In this document: in pieces, positions 51,301 through 64,000 of the stretch
Numbering within the stretch: position 1 is the stretch's first letter
Layout: the number at the start of each line of letters is the position of its first letter
NCBI GenBank assembly: GCA_000499405.2
Contig: HG738139.1
Location: 7,836,616-7,900,615 of the forward strand
Origin: Onchocerca volvulus
Lineage: Eukaryota; Nematoda; Chromadorea; Rhabditida; Onchocercidae
DNA length: 64,000 nt
Direction of reading: 5' to 3'
Notes under the pieces: generated by a model
What the model was told of the DNA's origin: nothing
Seen by the model: the letters and a program-made list of their open reading frames with translations, nothing else
The model's database searches: none
Made by a program: the position numbers and the translations under genes

Positions 51301-51505
51301 AAAGGCTAACGATACTGCCTGGGCACCATCCACCAGGAAGTCCGCGTATTTCTCCTTTGCGTTTGACACAGCCATCCCGACATTCACTGCATGGCTAATT
51401 CCTGTAATACATAAGTAATGAGAAAATGATAGCAAAAACCCGTATAAATCTCCACCGCGGTGCCAAAAAACCTCAAAATTCCCAGCAGGAAGTTTACTCA
51501 CCCAT
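48379..51505 (-). CDS. HAT1: Histone acetyltransferase type B catalytic subunit
   Basis: Ten exons encode 418 residues: 51505-51502, 51401-51300, 51231-51159, 50969-50852, 50778-50631, 50332-50185, 49934-49720, 49382-49231, 48979-48863 and 48558-48379. The length equals the human enzyme (about 419). Family landmarks are DGAQAVSLAF, FGENETIFGYKDLK and RWQHYFLYESV. These precede the GNAT core PDKIRPRIAQILLLPHYHG with acetyl-CoA loop HGVGIGA (about 243-249) and VIDITAEVPAKSF. The C-terminus has KQARRVYEILRLH. HAT1 acetylates newly made histone H4 at K5 and K12 before chromatin assembly. The residue after the conserved Glu of TAE is Val where the human protein has Asp. The coding part of exon 1 is only ATGG; MGISHAVNVG follows after splicing. 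An internal ATG (MAVSNAKEKY) is a possible alternative start. Confidence 0.96.
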
Positions 51506-53627
51506 TTTCCATACAGACTTTTTTTCAACCCCACAAAAAACCTGTTGCCGAACGCCAAATAATGCATAAGCATACGATACTAATCGTTGTAGGACCTCCG
51601 ATGCACAAATTCAAAAGTGGGAGAGAATGGGAGCGTGCCGCCTAACGTGCAAGATAGTGTGTGCAAGCAGTGTGCGCATTGTGCGAGGTGTGCGCTCTCT
51701 CTCTTCTTCTCTCTCTTCTGCACATTTTTTCATTGTCCTCATTGTTTTTCGATCGTTTCGCAACACCCTCTTTCCCTGTTGCACTCTCTACATTGTATGC
51801 TCTCTCATATGTGCAGATACGTACATACATGCAGAGTCGCGTCGCGTCTCCATTAGCATCAATGAGAGGCTAGGAGCGGCGGTGCGGCACAGCTAGTTGG
51901 ATGATTCGTCGTCAATTCCGCATGAACAGTTACCATCTGTGTCATTTGGAGGTTAAAACTTCTCAGTTCCACTCTTATTGCTTACCAATGGCTCCGTTGC
52001 GACGCACTCTTCGAGATGTCGTAAAACTTTCTAGTTGTGGTTCGATTCTGTGTGTATATTTACTTGCAATTCTTTGTTTATACTTTTTCGTATCATTTAC
52101 AAACTTATTATAAACTTTCGATCAATTTATCAATCTGTCTTGTACTTATAATTTCATCTTGTCTTACGATAACACACTTGACGGGCTTCTTCCAAGCGTG
52201 CGTGCAATCCGAGATGTTATTAGCGCATCGAATTTGCATATAAAGCAACACACTTCCATTTGTTCCGCTAGATGCACGAATTTTTGTGCTAAATTTTCCG
52301 TAAAATAAGCAACTATGTTGTGTATAGGATTTCGTATATAGTTTTTTAAGTAGATGTGATAAATTCTGTAGGCTTTATGATTCATTTAGTGGTAATTTGG
52401 AGCAGCCTTTTGGACGATAGAAAATAAAAAACTTTATTTTTTACTCCATTTACCTCGCTAAGAACATTTCAGTTTCCTAAATAAGAAAAAAATGTTTGGC
52501 TAATAACGTGAAATTTGTATGATTTTCGAAGGTAACTATGGGAATAGGATTGGAAAAAAACGAATCCGTGCCCAATATTAGGAATATGAGGTACATTTGG
52601 TGTGTACAAAAGTTCTAACCGATATATTTGATTTCGGAATTAGTAGGAAAGAGATTCACTAGAGCTTGAAGTCCGAAAAACTTAAATTTTTCCTTAATAA
52701 GCTGGTATTATGTGGATGCGATAAATAAGAAATTAGGACATGGTGGCAATTGATTAATTACAAAAGATTGTCTTTATACGCAATTGCATTAGTGGAGGCG
52801 AATTAAAATTTGTAAAATATAGCAAAAATATCGAATAGATATATTGGCATATAATTGGCGATATCTTCAGAAGAATTTAATATTAAGATCAAGTCTGCAA
52901 ATATTTTATTTTTATTCTTTGCCGATCTATGTGATATTTTTACTGATCAAGTAATTAGATTAAATGTATTTAAATCTTTACTTTTCACAATTTAAAATGC
53001 GATCAGATTGCTAATTACACTAAATCAGACAGCTTGCTTGAATTTCCTAAATTCATATGATAATTACTTTTTCGGCAGAATCATTTGGCGCTTTTCTTTG
53101 CAGTTTCGCTCTTTGCTTGATTATTTTCATTCACGTAAATTTTGCTTCTCTACCAATAGAATTTGCATATCTTTCTTGATCGTTTATAAGGAAAAAACCT
53201 TCCGAAAATGCAGTGGGAAATTGTTTTTTTAGACACATTATGATTTCTTGTGTTCCTTGCAAGTTCTTTGAGCAGTATGGCTATATCTCTTTTACCCTGT
53301 TTTTTATATCACGCATAAAATTCGTCTTACTTTCTGGACAAAGATATTTGTAATAATCTAATCTTACTACGTTCAGTTTCCATCATTGACTTTTTTTAGA
53401 CATTTAGATTGGGTTTGAAAGCAATTTTTTATTTCTCAGCGTTTTTACGAATATGATTATCTGAAGTTCCATAACAATTCGTATTACTTTTTTTAGTGAT
53501 TTTACGCCTAAATTACTTAAATAAATGATGTCGTTGTAGGACGTACGAATTTAGTTTTGGAGACGTACAGAGTATACGGAAGAATTTGTGTTATGTCGAG
53601 GCGGTGGTGGATAAAAGGCAGAATTCA
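51506..53627. promoter_or_regulatory. Divergent promoter region between HAT1 and KANSL1-like gene
   Basis: The two genes point away from each other across this interval. The part at 51600-51900 is far less AT-rich than its surroundings and carries CT/TC runs and GTGTGCG-like motifs (about 51655-51720). Open frames on several phases there reflect base composition, not coding. A bidirectional promoter is inferred. Confidence 0.5.
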
Positions 53628-53666
53628 ATGGGACTCGGAACTGTGATTGATATATCAGCAACGCCG
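53628..53666 (+). CDS. Possible first coding exon of the KANSL1-like gene
   Basis: ATG at 53628 opens 13 codons (MGLGTVIDISATP) ending at a GTTAAT donor. It would join in phase 0 to the exon starting at 53982, which follows a TTGTAG acceptor directly before its own ATG. The alternative is that translation starts at 53982 in a trans-spliced message. Confidence 0.35.
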
Positions 53667-53981
53667 GTTAATAGCGAACAGCTCATTGTAATCTTTTTGG
53701 TTCTTTAAATCATAATTAGGGATAATGTTTTACCCTGTCTAAACAAATATTTGCTTATTTTGTCTGCTGAAAGATTGTAATGAAATTCTTTTCCATGAGA
53801 ATGTGATACATTGTAGTTTTAGACTGTAGTTCACTTTTTTGGGCATTAGAAATTTTTCTGTATTTGTAATTACAAATTGGACAAGGAAAAAAAGTACAGT
53901 CATATAAATGAAATATATTGTCATTTTATCGTTTCGAGAAGCTGGGACGATTTTTATTATTAATTTAAAATGAAATTGTAG

Positions 53982-56900
53982 ATGCGTAGTATCAAAAATG
54001 ACTGTGCTGGTGAGACTGCTGGCATGAGCAGTGATCAGATCACCACAACTCTGCGACCTTCTTCATTACTTCTGGACCATAGTGTAGTATCATCGCCGGA
54101 AGTGAAAGATGCTCTTTCTTCCGAACACTCAAACTTGAGGCATGGAATACAACTCTCTGAAGCTCACGAAGATGTGCCTTCCGATCCTTTTGTATTTTCA
54201 GTTCATCAATTGAAGGGAAATGAGGTGAATTTTGATTTATTTCAAATTATTTCAGTGACATGGAGATGATTTTTTTTTTGGAAATGATCAGGTAGCATCC
54301 TGTGTGCAAATGGACATCATCGTTCGAGATACAGAGCATATTTTATTTCTAAATTTTAAAAATCCTTTTTTATTTATTTTGCCTTTGTTTCTGTACATTA
54401 TCTCTTTTTTATCTGTGTTTTTAGTGCTTAATAAAAAGCTCAACAAAAGAAGAAGTATAATAAAATATATAGAAAAATAAAAATATAGATTATCACATGC
54501 ATTTAAAGCAACGGAATGATGTATTAAAAGTAAATTCTTTATATTTGATTTTTAAAGGAATAATAGTGTACATCATAATTCTCCAGGTTCGTTCAACAAA
54601 TGGTACAAGCACAGTATTAACTGCAGAACATCCGTTGGAGAATTGTTGCTTTGATTCCAGTAATTGTCCTCACGACCCTGAGCCATCTACCTCAAAAGAA
54701 GGTCTAGTATCAAAAGAAACTGGTAATGAGCAGAAGAATGAAGCATTAAATTTAGTAAATGGGAAATGTAATCTGAAAACATCAAATAATATGGGAAACT
54801 CCAATCAGATTGCTGCTATTAATTCAGAGGAACCTGATAAGGTATTTTGCCTATCATTCTTATATAAAAAGAGGAAATATTCTTATGTTGTTGCTAGGAT
54901 ATGGTGACCTTATGTAAAATGAATAGCTGTTGCACGTTTTTTATCTTGCTATTCCTAAAAAACTGACTTTGGCTATTCATAATAATGTGAAATAATGGGT
55001 GAACATGTCAAGCAGAGCAGAAAATTTATGGGAATTCCAAGTAAATCAAGAGAAGACTGTGTATACAGACCATTGCTTATGGCTTGAATTGCGGAAAGTT
55101 TGGTTGAGATGCAAATGGAAGTATTTTAGTTTATAGTATTATAAATTTGTTTTGGAAGCTGATACGGCGCTGTATTCTGGAACATTGAAAATACAATGGA
55201 TAGATAAAGAATCCTAGCTTTGCTATATTTCGTCAAATAAATAGCGCGAAAGTTATATAGTTATAACAAAAATTGGTAAACATGTTTACAAAGAAAAAAC
55301 TGTTGAAGTGAAGAATAATAGAAACTCGATTCCAGTGAATGAACAATTTACACTTTTCTTTACAGGGCGCCACACCACAGCTTGCGATTTGTGTCCCGTG
55401 TGAAAGCAGGAATCAGCATATCGGAAATACGAATTTAAGCCAACAGATCTCTCCTGCTATTTCCAAACAAGAACTATTTCCCGCAGTTGATATTCAAGGT
55501 GTACCTCGGCGATCGCTAATAAATACAGCTCCTTTATCACCAAATCATTACGGATCTATTTTGGCTCAAACATTACTGCCATTTCGAATTAATAAACGTT
55601 CACAGCTCTCTGGTTCATACAAAACTTCAGTCCATTCCAATACCAACGAGATGTTGATGCGTTCAGAACGGGAAATTACTACAGATGTAAAGGAATTACA
55701 ACAAAAGAAACAGAAAATTCAGGTATATAAAGAAAAACTAATGAATGTAAATTTAAAGATAAAGTTGCAAAATGAAGGTTTCCGTGTAGATGGAATGTTT
55801 TCAAGGAGAAATGTTTTCAATTATACGGATTTGTGTATGAAATCATGGACCTTGAATTTATTTAGGAAGAACGAATAACACCTGCATGTTTGGCCCCATC
55901 CTCATCGTTACCAATCGCGGGAGCAGGTGAAGATCGTTTGCAAATTCCTAGTGAACAAATTTTGAATAAAGCGCTTGATTTGTTACGAAAACCAGCACAG
56001 GATGATAAAAATGAACCAAAAATTGCAACCAAACGAAATTATTCCAAAAAAATCAATTCTAGGTAAGTTATTTCCAAAAGGACATATGCTATTTTTACTT
56101 TTTTAAATACTTTTTTGCATATTTTCTTTTTCATTGTTGAATATTTTAAAAAAAATGTCTTATTAATACGTGCCTATAAAATGGAATTAATATTTGCAAT
56201 TGTAAAGAACTTCGGATGAATTTAGTCTTCCTATTCCTGATTTAATATCTGCTTTCAATTTCATTTTCTTTACTTCTTATTTTTAATGACATGGTTTTTA
56301 TTATGTAATGAAAGTTAGTGAAGAAATAAGCAAAAATGTAAGTATTATAAGCCAGATTTCAAAAACTGGACTTATTTTTTAAGAAATCGTTTCAAATCGA
56401 ATTTTCTCGGGTGGCGTTTGTATTTTATTGACTGAAGCCATCTTTTTCATTTCTCTTGCAATTTTTAAAAGTCATTCTCTATGTTCAGATTGTTTAGTTC
56501 TCTTTTATTTTCTTTCTACACTTTCCAATTTTTAAAAATTTTTTAGTACTGTTGTGGACTACAGGGATGGATTGAATAAGAAAATATTGCAAGAAAAAAT
56601 TGGAAAATTACGTGACAAGAATGGTTTGGCATTAAGTGTGCCACATGTATGTTGTTTTTTAGCTCGTCATGATTCAGTATTTTTACAAAAGATTTTTCTG
56701 GACGATTTTGAATTTGGTGCTCATCATACAGTAGTAGTAATTGTTCAGGAATTCTTATTCATATTTCAGCTTGAACGTGCTCATCTTAGTCAGTTGGTTA
56801 ATTTACTACAACGTTTCAAGAATCATTTTGTGATTGGTGATTTTTTATCAAAAGAAGTTGTGGATCATGTTTTTGGTGATGGTGCAGTTACTGTTACAGA

Positions 56901-59900
56901 AAAACTGATTAGTGATGCTCGAAATTCGTATGCTTTTGCGAATATTTATTTATTTTTATGATATATATTAAAGTACTTTGTTTCTTCTCGCATTCAGATT
57001 TAAATATATTGCAAGGAAGATCACTTTTTATGAAGATATGGTTTTTATGTATATGTTACAAGGACAGTGAGTTTTATGTTTTATATGAAAAATTTGTTCC
57101 AGATTCATCAACAAGGACTGTATAGGAATTAGAATAATAGATAATATATAACTTATTAGATTAATAGCAGTATATAATTTATAATTTCGTTTATCGTTAT
57201 AAGTCATTTATCATTTATTTAGGGTATCTGAGGATTCGGTTAGACGACTGATGAAATATGTTGTGGATGCGGATGCAACTGAATCTGAAAACAGTGATGA
57301 GGAAAACGAAGAACAAATACCATCAACATCAAGCGCTTATCTCTCACATGGGTACTTATGCAGATTTTTTTTTAATATATATATTTCTTTGAATTTGCTT
57401 TCCAATTCAACTGAGTAATCTATTCAGGAATTTATCGTCCCGTGCATATTTTGATGAGCGTGTCCGTTTGGGTGCTCTGGATGCAAAAGCTCTTTGTATG
57501 GAAGAGGATTATGAAGAAAAAATAGGTGTTGTGTATCGTCAGGTTCATTTCCATTTTATCACTTCATTTTAGTTCACATTATTTGTGTTTGTTGCGTGTT
57601 CGCAATCACTTAATTGACTGAAAACAGTTTCTTTAATTTTTTTTTTTTTTTTTTGAAAAGATGATCTTTCTAATTTTTATAATTCCTAGCGGCATACATT
57701 TGTGATAAAGCATCGTTTTGTAATATTTGTAGTAGGTGATTGATTAAAATAGTTGCTATGATATGGATTTCAATTTTGAAGTATTCTCATACTGCCTAAC
57801 CTGATGCAGTAAGTAAAGATTTGTTATCTTAATTGTAATCTGAAACATTTAGAGGTGTGAGATGAGAATTTTGATCACGAATTATATAATTTATGATCAT
57901 GGATTTCTAGATGATTCTGATAATTTAATGAATGCGAAAAATAAACTTCAAATTCGCCAATTCATGGTCCTAAATGACTTGATTGATTTTATTTCATATT
58001 ATATCATAATGATTGAAGATTTGAAAAATTGTGTATTCCAGTTGAATAATATTCAAAAACAAAAGAAGGTAGCATATTCATGGAACGATGAAGCTTTGAA
58101 CGAATGCTGTGCAAGATGCTTACCATTTGATGGTAAAAGAAGACGTTTTTTGAAGAGGAGGAGGTTTATTTTCATTTTTCAGAGAAGTATGTTCTTTTAA
58201 AAAAGCAAATTCACATATTATATTATTTTTTATAATCTGTGTGTACAATATCTTTAGAGTGGATAGAATAGGCGAAAATGGTCTCATTGAGCATGAAATC
58301 CCTATATTATTGGATGCTGGAGAGCGTGTACGAGCATATGCTACTGTGGATAACCGAGTATATCCTCCACTTCCTTTGCTTTCAGGTTTTTTACTTATAT
58401 AATTCATCGAAACTTTTGGTTTTGGAAAAAATATTGTTGAAGGATTATAATTCTCTTGAAATTGAAACTTTTTAACAATGAATGTACCGCATAGTTCTAA
58501 TTATCATATTCCAAAGCAATTTTTAATCAAATGATTACATATCTTTTCGACATATGCAAAAGATGCTGTGAATTCTGATTAGTTCAAGTAATTGTTAGAT
58601 AATTATTCAGAATGCAAGTTTCATTCTTACAGCAGTGCCCGTAGAGCGAGGAGCCGAAGTTTATTGCCGCCGAAGATCAACTCGTCCGGTAATACATTTG
58701 CGTAAAAGGTATGAATCCTCGTCCAATAATACATTTACATAAAGATATGAAACATCTATGCTCATGTATACTACAGTATTTTTATAAATGTAAAATTTTT
58801 AGATTTGATCGTTCTCCGTGGACTACATTTTTGGAGGAACGAAAAGTGATAATAAAGGAGGCAGTTATAGTAGATGACAGGCAGACAAGAAGGAAACGAG
58901 AGAGAAGTGAGAGCGGAGAAAGTTATGATGATGACGAGGAATACCAACCACCTACAAATTGCTCTCAGCGAAGCTCATATGTAATTGTTGACTTGTTTTG
59001 TCTTTTTTTTTTTTTTGAAATTCATCTTATTAATTCTGTGATGGAAATTGACCGTGTGTGAATAGTACATAAGCGGTCAAGATCTCTAAAAATTCGAATT
59101 AAAAAGACGACTGACATTTCTAGTGATTAAAGCCAAGGGATTTGGATCGGATACATTTTAAGCAAACATTGAGCTAAACGTAATGACCAGATAGTTATTA
59201 TTTTGAGCATTTTTTAAGATGCTTATCTACAATATGAAGTCACTATGAATAAACATTCTAGAAAATAATAATATAATTGCTAACATTGCATTTTCTCTAT
59301 TTTAATTTCTTAAGTAATTTTTTCATGTTGAACTTTGTTTAATTTAAATATGGCTTAGTTAGTCTTCGTGTTTTTAGTCGAAACGACCATCAGCATTGAA
59401 ACGTGCTGGGCAAAACCTTGTGGGAAGATCATTTGACCGAAAGAGGAACGGGGACTTTCGGAACCGTAGATTTACTAATCATCGACTTCGGCTGCTTCGC
59501 ACAAACGACGTCGAAGATGGACTTGTGGAGCCAATGCCTGGTCTTCCGCAGAAAATTGATTATAAAGAAATTTGTATACCACAGTAAGTATTTTTGGGAC
59601 TTTTGCTCAATTTTTTTTTTTGTATTATAACTTGACTTGATGATATCGCGTTTGGAAATGAATTTTTTGCTGACAAAAGAGGCTAAAGATAGATGATATG
59701 TTTATAGGCAATAATGCTTGTTTTATGTACTTTTATATAAGAAACGGACGATTTAGATGATTATTTCTAGTTGGGAACGAAAGCCACTGAAGCTAGTGCC
59801 AGAGGAAAGTTCAGGATGCACACATCTGGCAGAATGTTCATGTGTAGCAAATATATCTAGACGGCATCTGCCTTATGAATTGAACGAACGGAAACGTTTT

Positions 59901-60439
59901 CAGCAGTACAGGTTTACTTTATGTTAACAATTATCAGTAATGAGTTTTAAATTATCTTGAATATTCTTTTATCTTTTTTTTTTTTTCATTTTTCAAATGG
60001 TAGTGGGTAATGTGGATGTGTTTTCTATTAGCAGCAGAAAATGTAGTTTTTTTAGGGATTATGTGGCCGCAAAATCAGCAGCAACAGCCTCCAAGTTATC
60101 AGGATCTAGTCATTCCAAACTTCGAGCAGCCAGCACTGCTCCATCTGCCACTGGCTCGGCTGAAAGCTTGAGTTTACTAGAAAGTGTTCAGTCAGTGTCT
60201 GCTGCACCAAGTCCTGGAGCTCTTTACCATGCTTTCGATGACGATCAGTCGAGTTCGAATAACGGTGAATCACTGTCTGTACCTGACTATGATCGACCTT
60301 CTGTGGTTTCGCCGTACTCACCGAGAGTTTTCTCTGTTCCAGTGGTAATTATTCATGTTTTTTTTTTTTTTTTTTTTTTTTTTTATAGCAGAAATTACTG
60401 AAGATTGAAAATTCATTGGCCTTACTTGTTTTCTCATGA
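53982..60439 (+). CDS. KANSL1-like PEHE-domain protein (NSL complex scaffold)
   Basis: Seventeen phase-consistent exons give about 937 residues: 53982-54224, 54587-54841, 55366-55722, 55866-56062, 56547-56646, 56770-56927, 56998-57066, 57223-57351, 57428-57542, 58042-58163, 58258-58385, 58633-58708, 58803-58980, 59378-59583, 59771-59911, 60056-60344 and 60389-60439. The N-terminal third is low-complexity and polar. A helical region (about 375-440) precedes an acidic run TESENSDEENEEQ. Next come a block with KRRRFLKRRR and one with RSPWTTFLEER. The PEHE-like module includes KIDYKEICIPHWERKPL (about 768-784) and ISRRHLPYELNERKRF. The order of blocks matches human KANSL1, which tethers the MOF/KAT8 acetyltransferase in the NSL complex (H4K16 acetylation). 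The C. elegans counterpart is probably sumv-1. MSL1 is the other PEHE family but the acidic and basic blocks favour KANSL1. The last exon after the long T tract is less certain. Confidence 0.85.
56647..56769 (+). other. In-frame, stop-free intron in KANSL1-like gene
   Basis: This intron starts GTATGT, ends ATATTTCAG, is 123 nt (41 codons) long and has no stop in the host frame. Retention would insert 41 residues. Splice signals are good, so I treat it as an intron. Confidence 0.6.
60345..60388. repeat. Long T tract in the last KANSL1-like intron
   Basis: A run of more than 20 T residues lies between the last donor and the TATAG acceptor. It serves as an extreme polypyrimidine tract or is slippage-prone sequence. 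Confidence 0.8.
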
Positions 60440-63400
60440 TATACCTGTAATTTTAGTTGCATTTTTTCTCTAAATTTACAACTCCTGCTTTGAAAAATCA
60501 GAACTAATAGATGAGGTTGTATTTCCCATTTATTAATTTTGATATTTCGAAGCAGAAGTTCTGTTATTTATTAGTTCTGGTATTTCAAAGCAGCTGTATC
60601 CCCAACCATGGGTTCTGTAAATAAAAATATGGTTTTATGTAATTTTAGAAAATATTTCATTAAAGCTATTCAAGTGAACATATTCCGTGGTTATGAACAA
60701 ACAAAATATCTATAAGTTATATGAAGAAACTTGCATAGTTTTGGAAATTAAGCGATTCCGAGTAAAGCTAGTTTAGAATTCATGTGTAACATCATTTTAG
60801 AATCATTATTGATAGGGGATGAGACAAAAATGTGCACTGTTTCAGTTTGCTGTTTCTCAATCGACGAAAAATGAAAGCAAATGATGTGTTATCGGGTTTC
60901 AAGTATATACAATGATCCAACTGCACATGCAGTAATTTCTGGTACAATAATGACGAATCTCTTCAGTTAGGAGGAATAATGAGATCACAACGACAATGAT
61001 TCTGCAGTTGATACTTCTTTCCGCACAATTCAGGGTGTATCAGGGCTTTTTTTGACATGAAATTCTTGCTAATAGATGGAAAAGCAAACTATTTTATATT
61101 GTTCTGGAAAACAGTAGTGGAGCCTAGCGTTAGTGGCAGGTCGCAGGTGGTGATATTGATTAGTACTCCTCTTCATAGTAATAAATAAACTGAGTCTGGT
61201 TAAAGCATTTTGTATAGCATGAATCTGTGTTCAATGTGCACTGCAATCTTTTTTTTTCTTTTTTTTTCGAGACGTGTATCTTTTTTGGCTTTCTGGCATT
61301 TTCTTTTTTTTTCTTTTTTTTCATATATGTTTAAGTTTTTTCTCCCGGTACTTTAGCTTTTTGTTAAATATTTGCTTGACCTTATTTGTTACAATGTTGA
61401 TGAACTTTTTATACATATAAGTGTCACATGATTATGCAGATATTCCATACACGAAGTTTGAATATTTCTTTTTGGGAAGAGGAATTCATTCATACAATTT
61501 TAAGTGAAGGTATTATTTTTGCTTCATTTTCTTTTATTTTGTTATTCCTTCTTTCAAAACTACTGAGGAATGTACATTTCTTTTGTTTTGTTTTATTAAC
61601 CTCATCGTTACCCAGTCAAAGTTAACTAAGACTGGATAGCTAGATTTCATTCTTTTATCCCTTGTACTGAGTGTTTGTGAATGATTCCAATGTGAAAGTT
61701 GTTTTTTGTTTTTTGTCGTTTTGCGGTTTTGAAGATGTGGTATCTTAAAGTAGAAATAGACTAGCAGCACATAACATCTCTTGCTTGTATGTTTTACTAT
61801 TTAAAAAAAAGAAAAAAAAAAAAAAGGGAACTTCATATAGATTTCTTTGTTTTGTTATTTTACTGTTTTCTCCTGTACAGTACGCATTTTGTATAAGTTT
61901 AAATCATACTATCAAACATATAAACAAACATTTTATGATTTGTATTCCCTTTTGTTGTTTTTTATACTTTAATCAAGTAAAGTGATAAAATTCGTCTTTT
62001 GTATTAATCAAACAAAAGTATTGAATATAATTATATTAGCCAGAATTTTTTTGTGTACTTATGTATGTGCACCGGTGGAGAAAGGAAGAAGACTTAAATT
62101 TCAGACTTACCTATTGTTGCTAACATTAACTTGATGAGTTTGGAAAATGAAGAAGGGATAGGATGAGTTTTTGATGTTATATGGATTTTATTGTTGTGGG
62201 AACTTGTTTCTAGTTAGTAGCTTCTAAGAGAGTAACTAGTAACTACCCAAGAGAGCTAAGCGATAGCACAATGTTATGTCGGGATATTTGGATGAATTCT
62301 TATTGGAAGGGATGCTGGTAGCCCATTCAAATGAGAACACAGTGGAAGGTCTTGACATGAGTACAATTTCCCATTCGTAGATTAGCTGTCTGGCAGGATT
62401 CGAAGTTCATTTATGGCTTTTGATTAGCATTGTTTGGTATTTATTGAGAAGCAACATCGCGCAATGGGTAGTAAGAGAATGGAATTATAGTATATGTCTG
62501 TTATGCCTGTTGATTCATCTAACTTTCCTGACTTGTTCAGTGCTGCGAAGGAAAGCAAGTCCCATTTGCTGGGAAGAAACGATGTCGCGATATTAATGGC
62601 ACTTTCACTGCGGGGAAGTTTCTCGATAAAAAAAGTGTAAGAAATGCTTGGAAAGTGAAGAAAGGTGAGCCGTTGTTAGATGAAGCACTGATGTAATCGG
62701 TGAAATAATCATTTTAGGAGACTGAATTGAAGATGAGACAAATGGTCAGTAATAGATACCCGTTACTGAACTAATCTCTACGTTGTCAAGTTTGTACATG
62801 TTGGAATATAATGCAATTAAATTGGGGAAAGCGATGTTTTCCTCGTTTATACGAATTTATGAAGTTTCTCGCTCAAGAATGTATAGAATCGCACATGGAT
62901 TTGATGAATATCGTATATTACTGCGAATCTGTGAAAGAGAAAAGTACTGATTATTGGGAAGTAACTTTTGGAAAGCAAAAGAAGGATGAAAGGAATGACT
63001 GCAGAATGCATGCATGACTGAGAAGGGTTGAGTGAGTGAAGTTTGAAGTACCTTCTAACTAACAGCAAGCAGTGCGAATTAGTCGATACTCTTCTGACTT
63101 CTTGCCAACTTCTGCTCTGCATGTGGCCTGCTGTAAACACTTCAGAATAGCTGTCAAGCACGTAACTGTCGTTGCACTTCGCTTCTATCTCAAAGCTAGT
63201 TATTGCAGCTGCTGCTGCAGCTGCACAACATCGACAACACGCATTAGTTATATGTGTGTGCACGTGTATGTGTGTGTATGTGTCTGTGTCTGTGTATATA
63301 TATATATGTGTATGTATGTGTGTATGTGATAATTGAATTCCCTGCGTGCTGTGTCGTTGTTGCCTATTTGACGTCGTTATATGAATGCAGTGGAATGCGC

Positions 63401-64000
63401 AGATCTTTGTTGTTCAAGTGACCTCTCTCCTCTCGAGCCCTTTAACCTCTAGCTACTTCTGTATGGCGATTTAGGACGATGAAGCATTTCTCAGCGATTG
63501 TTTTCCGGAGAGATCAGAGAATAAAAAATTCAGGTTAACCGTTGGTGCATCCATTGATCGCCGTTCGATAGCTTGAATGTAGCCTGTTTTCATGTGACAA
63601 GTATCTACGCGATCTTTGCTCCAAATTTTAAAAGACATCTGGTAGTTCTCGGTGCAGTTTGCTCTTTCCATACCTCTCCCTTGATTCCTTGCAATTATCT
63701 TCAATCACATAGTATCCACCAACCTCTTCTTTTTACTGTTTCCAAAAGAGTTTTCAATAGGCAGGATGGAAGATGCTTTTGTCTATATCTTAATTACTAA
63801 CTTAGTCAGCGTTGTGATTTGCGAATTATAATCTAATAATATTTAGTGCCGAAAATTCCTTATTCTGCGAAAATTTTATGGCTGTAAAGTTACGAATGTG
63901 CATTTCGTTGAAATTGATTTAATGAATTTGTTAGATGCTTCTGTTAGTGTATATAATGTATGTATGGCTTCAAAAGATGATTATATGCTCGTTTTCATTC
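60440..64000. other. Terminal intergenic stretch
   Basis: This 3.5-kb interval holds T-rich tracts (61250-61330), an A tract near 61802-61826, a CAG/CTG palindromic triplet cluster near 63205-63225 and a TG-rich microsatellite at about 63250-63325. Open frames at 62811-63017 and 63072-63329 are not supported by motifs or splice context. It may be the 3' UTR of the KANSL1-like gene and the upstream region of a gene beyond the window. Confidence 0.5.
63250..63325. repeat. TG/TATG microsatellite
   Basis: This is a run of TGTGTG units with interspersed TATG and a central TATATATATA. It produces open frames of low-complexity V, C, M and Y. Confidence 0.9.

Noticed and set aside
51617..51896. Several overlapping open frames in the CT-rich block
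   Set aside because: Openness on many frames at once is a product of CT-rich composition; it lies in the divergent promoter region.
63072..63329. 85-codon frame over the CAG cluster and TG microsatellite
   Set aside because: The tail is a translated microsatellite and the rest has no motif.
1..64000. CRISPR arrays, bacterial operons, tRNA or rRNA genes
   Set aside because: No array of regularly spaced repeats, ribosomal RNA segment or convincing tRNA promoter-box pair was seen on reading; a covariance search was not possible here.

Overview
The window is AT-rich eukaryotic DNA. Its genes have many short exons and small GT...AG introns with TTTCAG-type acceptors, so it reads as nematode. A fragment closely resembling Wolbachia/Rickettsiales rplT-fmt sits inside host DNA, and a decayed Pao/BEL retroelement of a type I associate with filarial genomes is present. 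I therefore infer a filarial (onchocercid) nematode but cannot name the species.

Layout: (1) 1-2098 holds the last exon of an inhibitory serpin (133-300) and then non-coding DNA. (2) 2099-34472 is a very large inverted duplication. The left arm is 2099-16260, the loop 16261-20425 and the right arm 20426-34472, about 14.1 kb per arm and nearly identical. The loop contains a mitochondrial DnaJ (DNAJA3/Tid1) gene whose last exon lies in the right arm. Each arm carries, from loop outward, the DnaJ 3' exon(s), an omega-class glutathione transferase gene, a degenerate Pao/BEL element, a tetraspanin-like last exon, a possible two-exon 82-residue membrane protein, a Wolbachia-like rplT/fmt fragment, and exon 1 of a two-pore potassium channel. 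(3) 34033-36507 is the complete K2P (TWK) channel, starting in the right arm. (4) 39027-40365 is a coiled-coil, tail-anchored protein. (5) 42791-46785 (minus) is coatomer delta. (6) 48379-51505 (minus) is HAT1. (7) 53982-60439 (plus) is a KANSL1-like PEHE protein. (8) 60440-64000 shows no supportable gene.

The DnaJ and K2P genes are continuous only through the right arm. The right arm is therefore the parental locus. The left arm is an inverted copy cut 3 nt into the last DnaJ exon at one end and inside K2P intron 1 at the other. The arms share all visible decay of the retroelement and of the bacterial fragment, so the duplication is younger than both. Differences I found are one homopolymer length change, one substitution, and a 117-bp stretch replaced by a single N in the right arm, which removes nearly all of one GST exon. 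Assembly artefact is the main alternative for the whole structure.

HAT1 and the KANSL1-like gene are divergently arranged around a CT-rich, promoter-like interval. Both families act in histone H4 acetylation.
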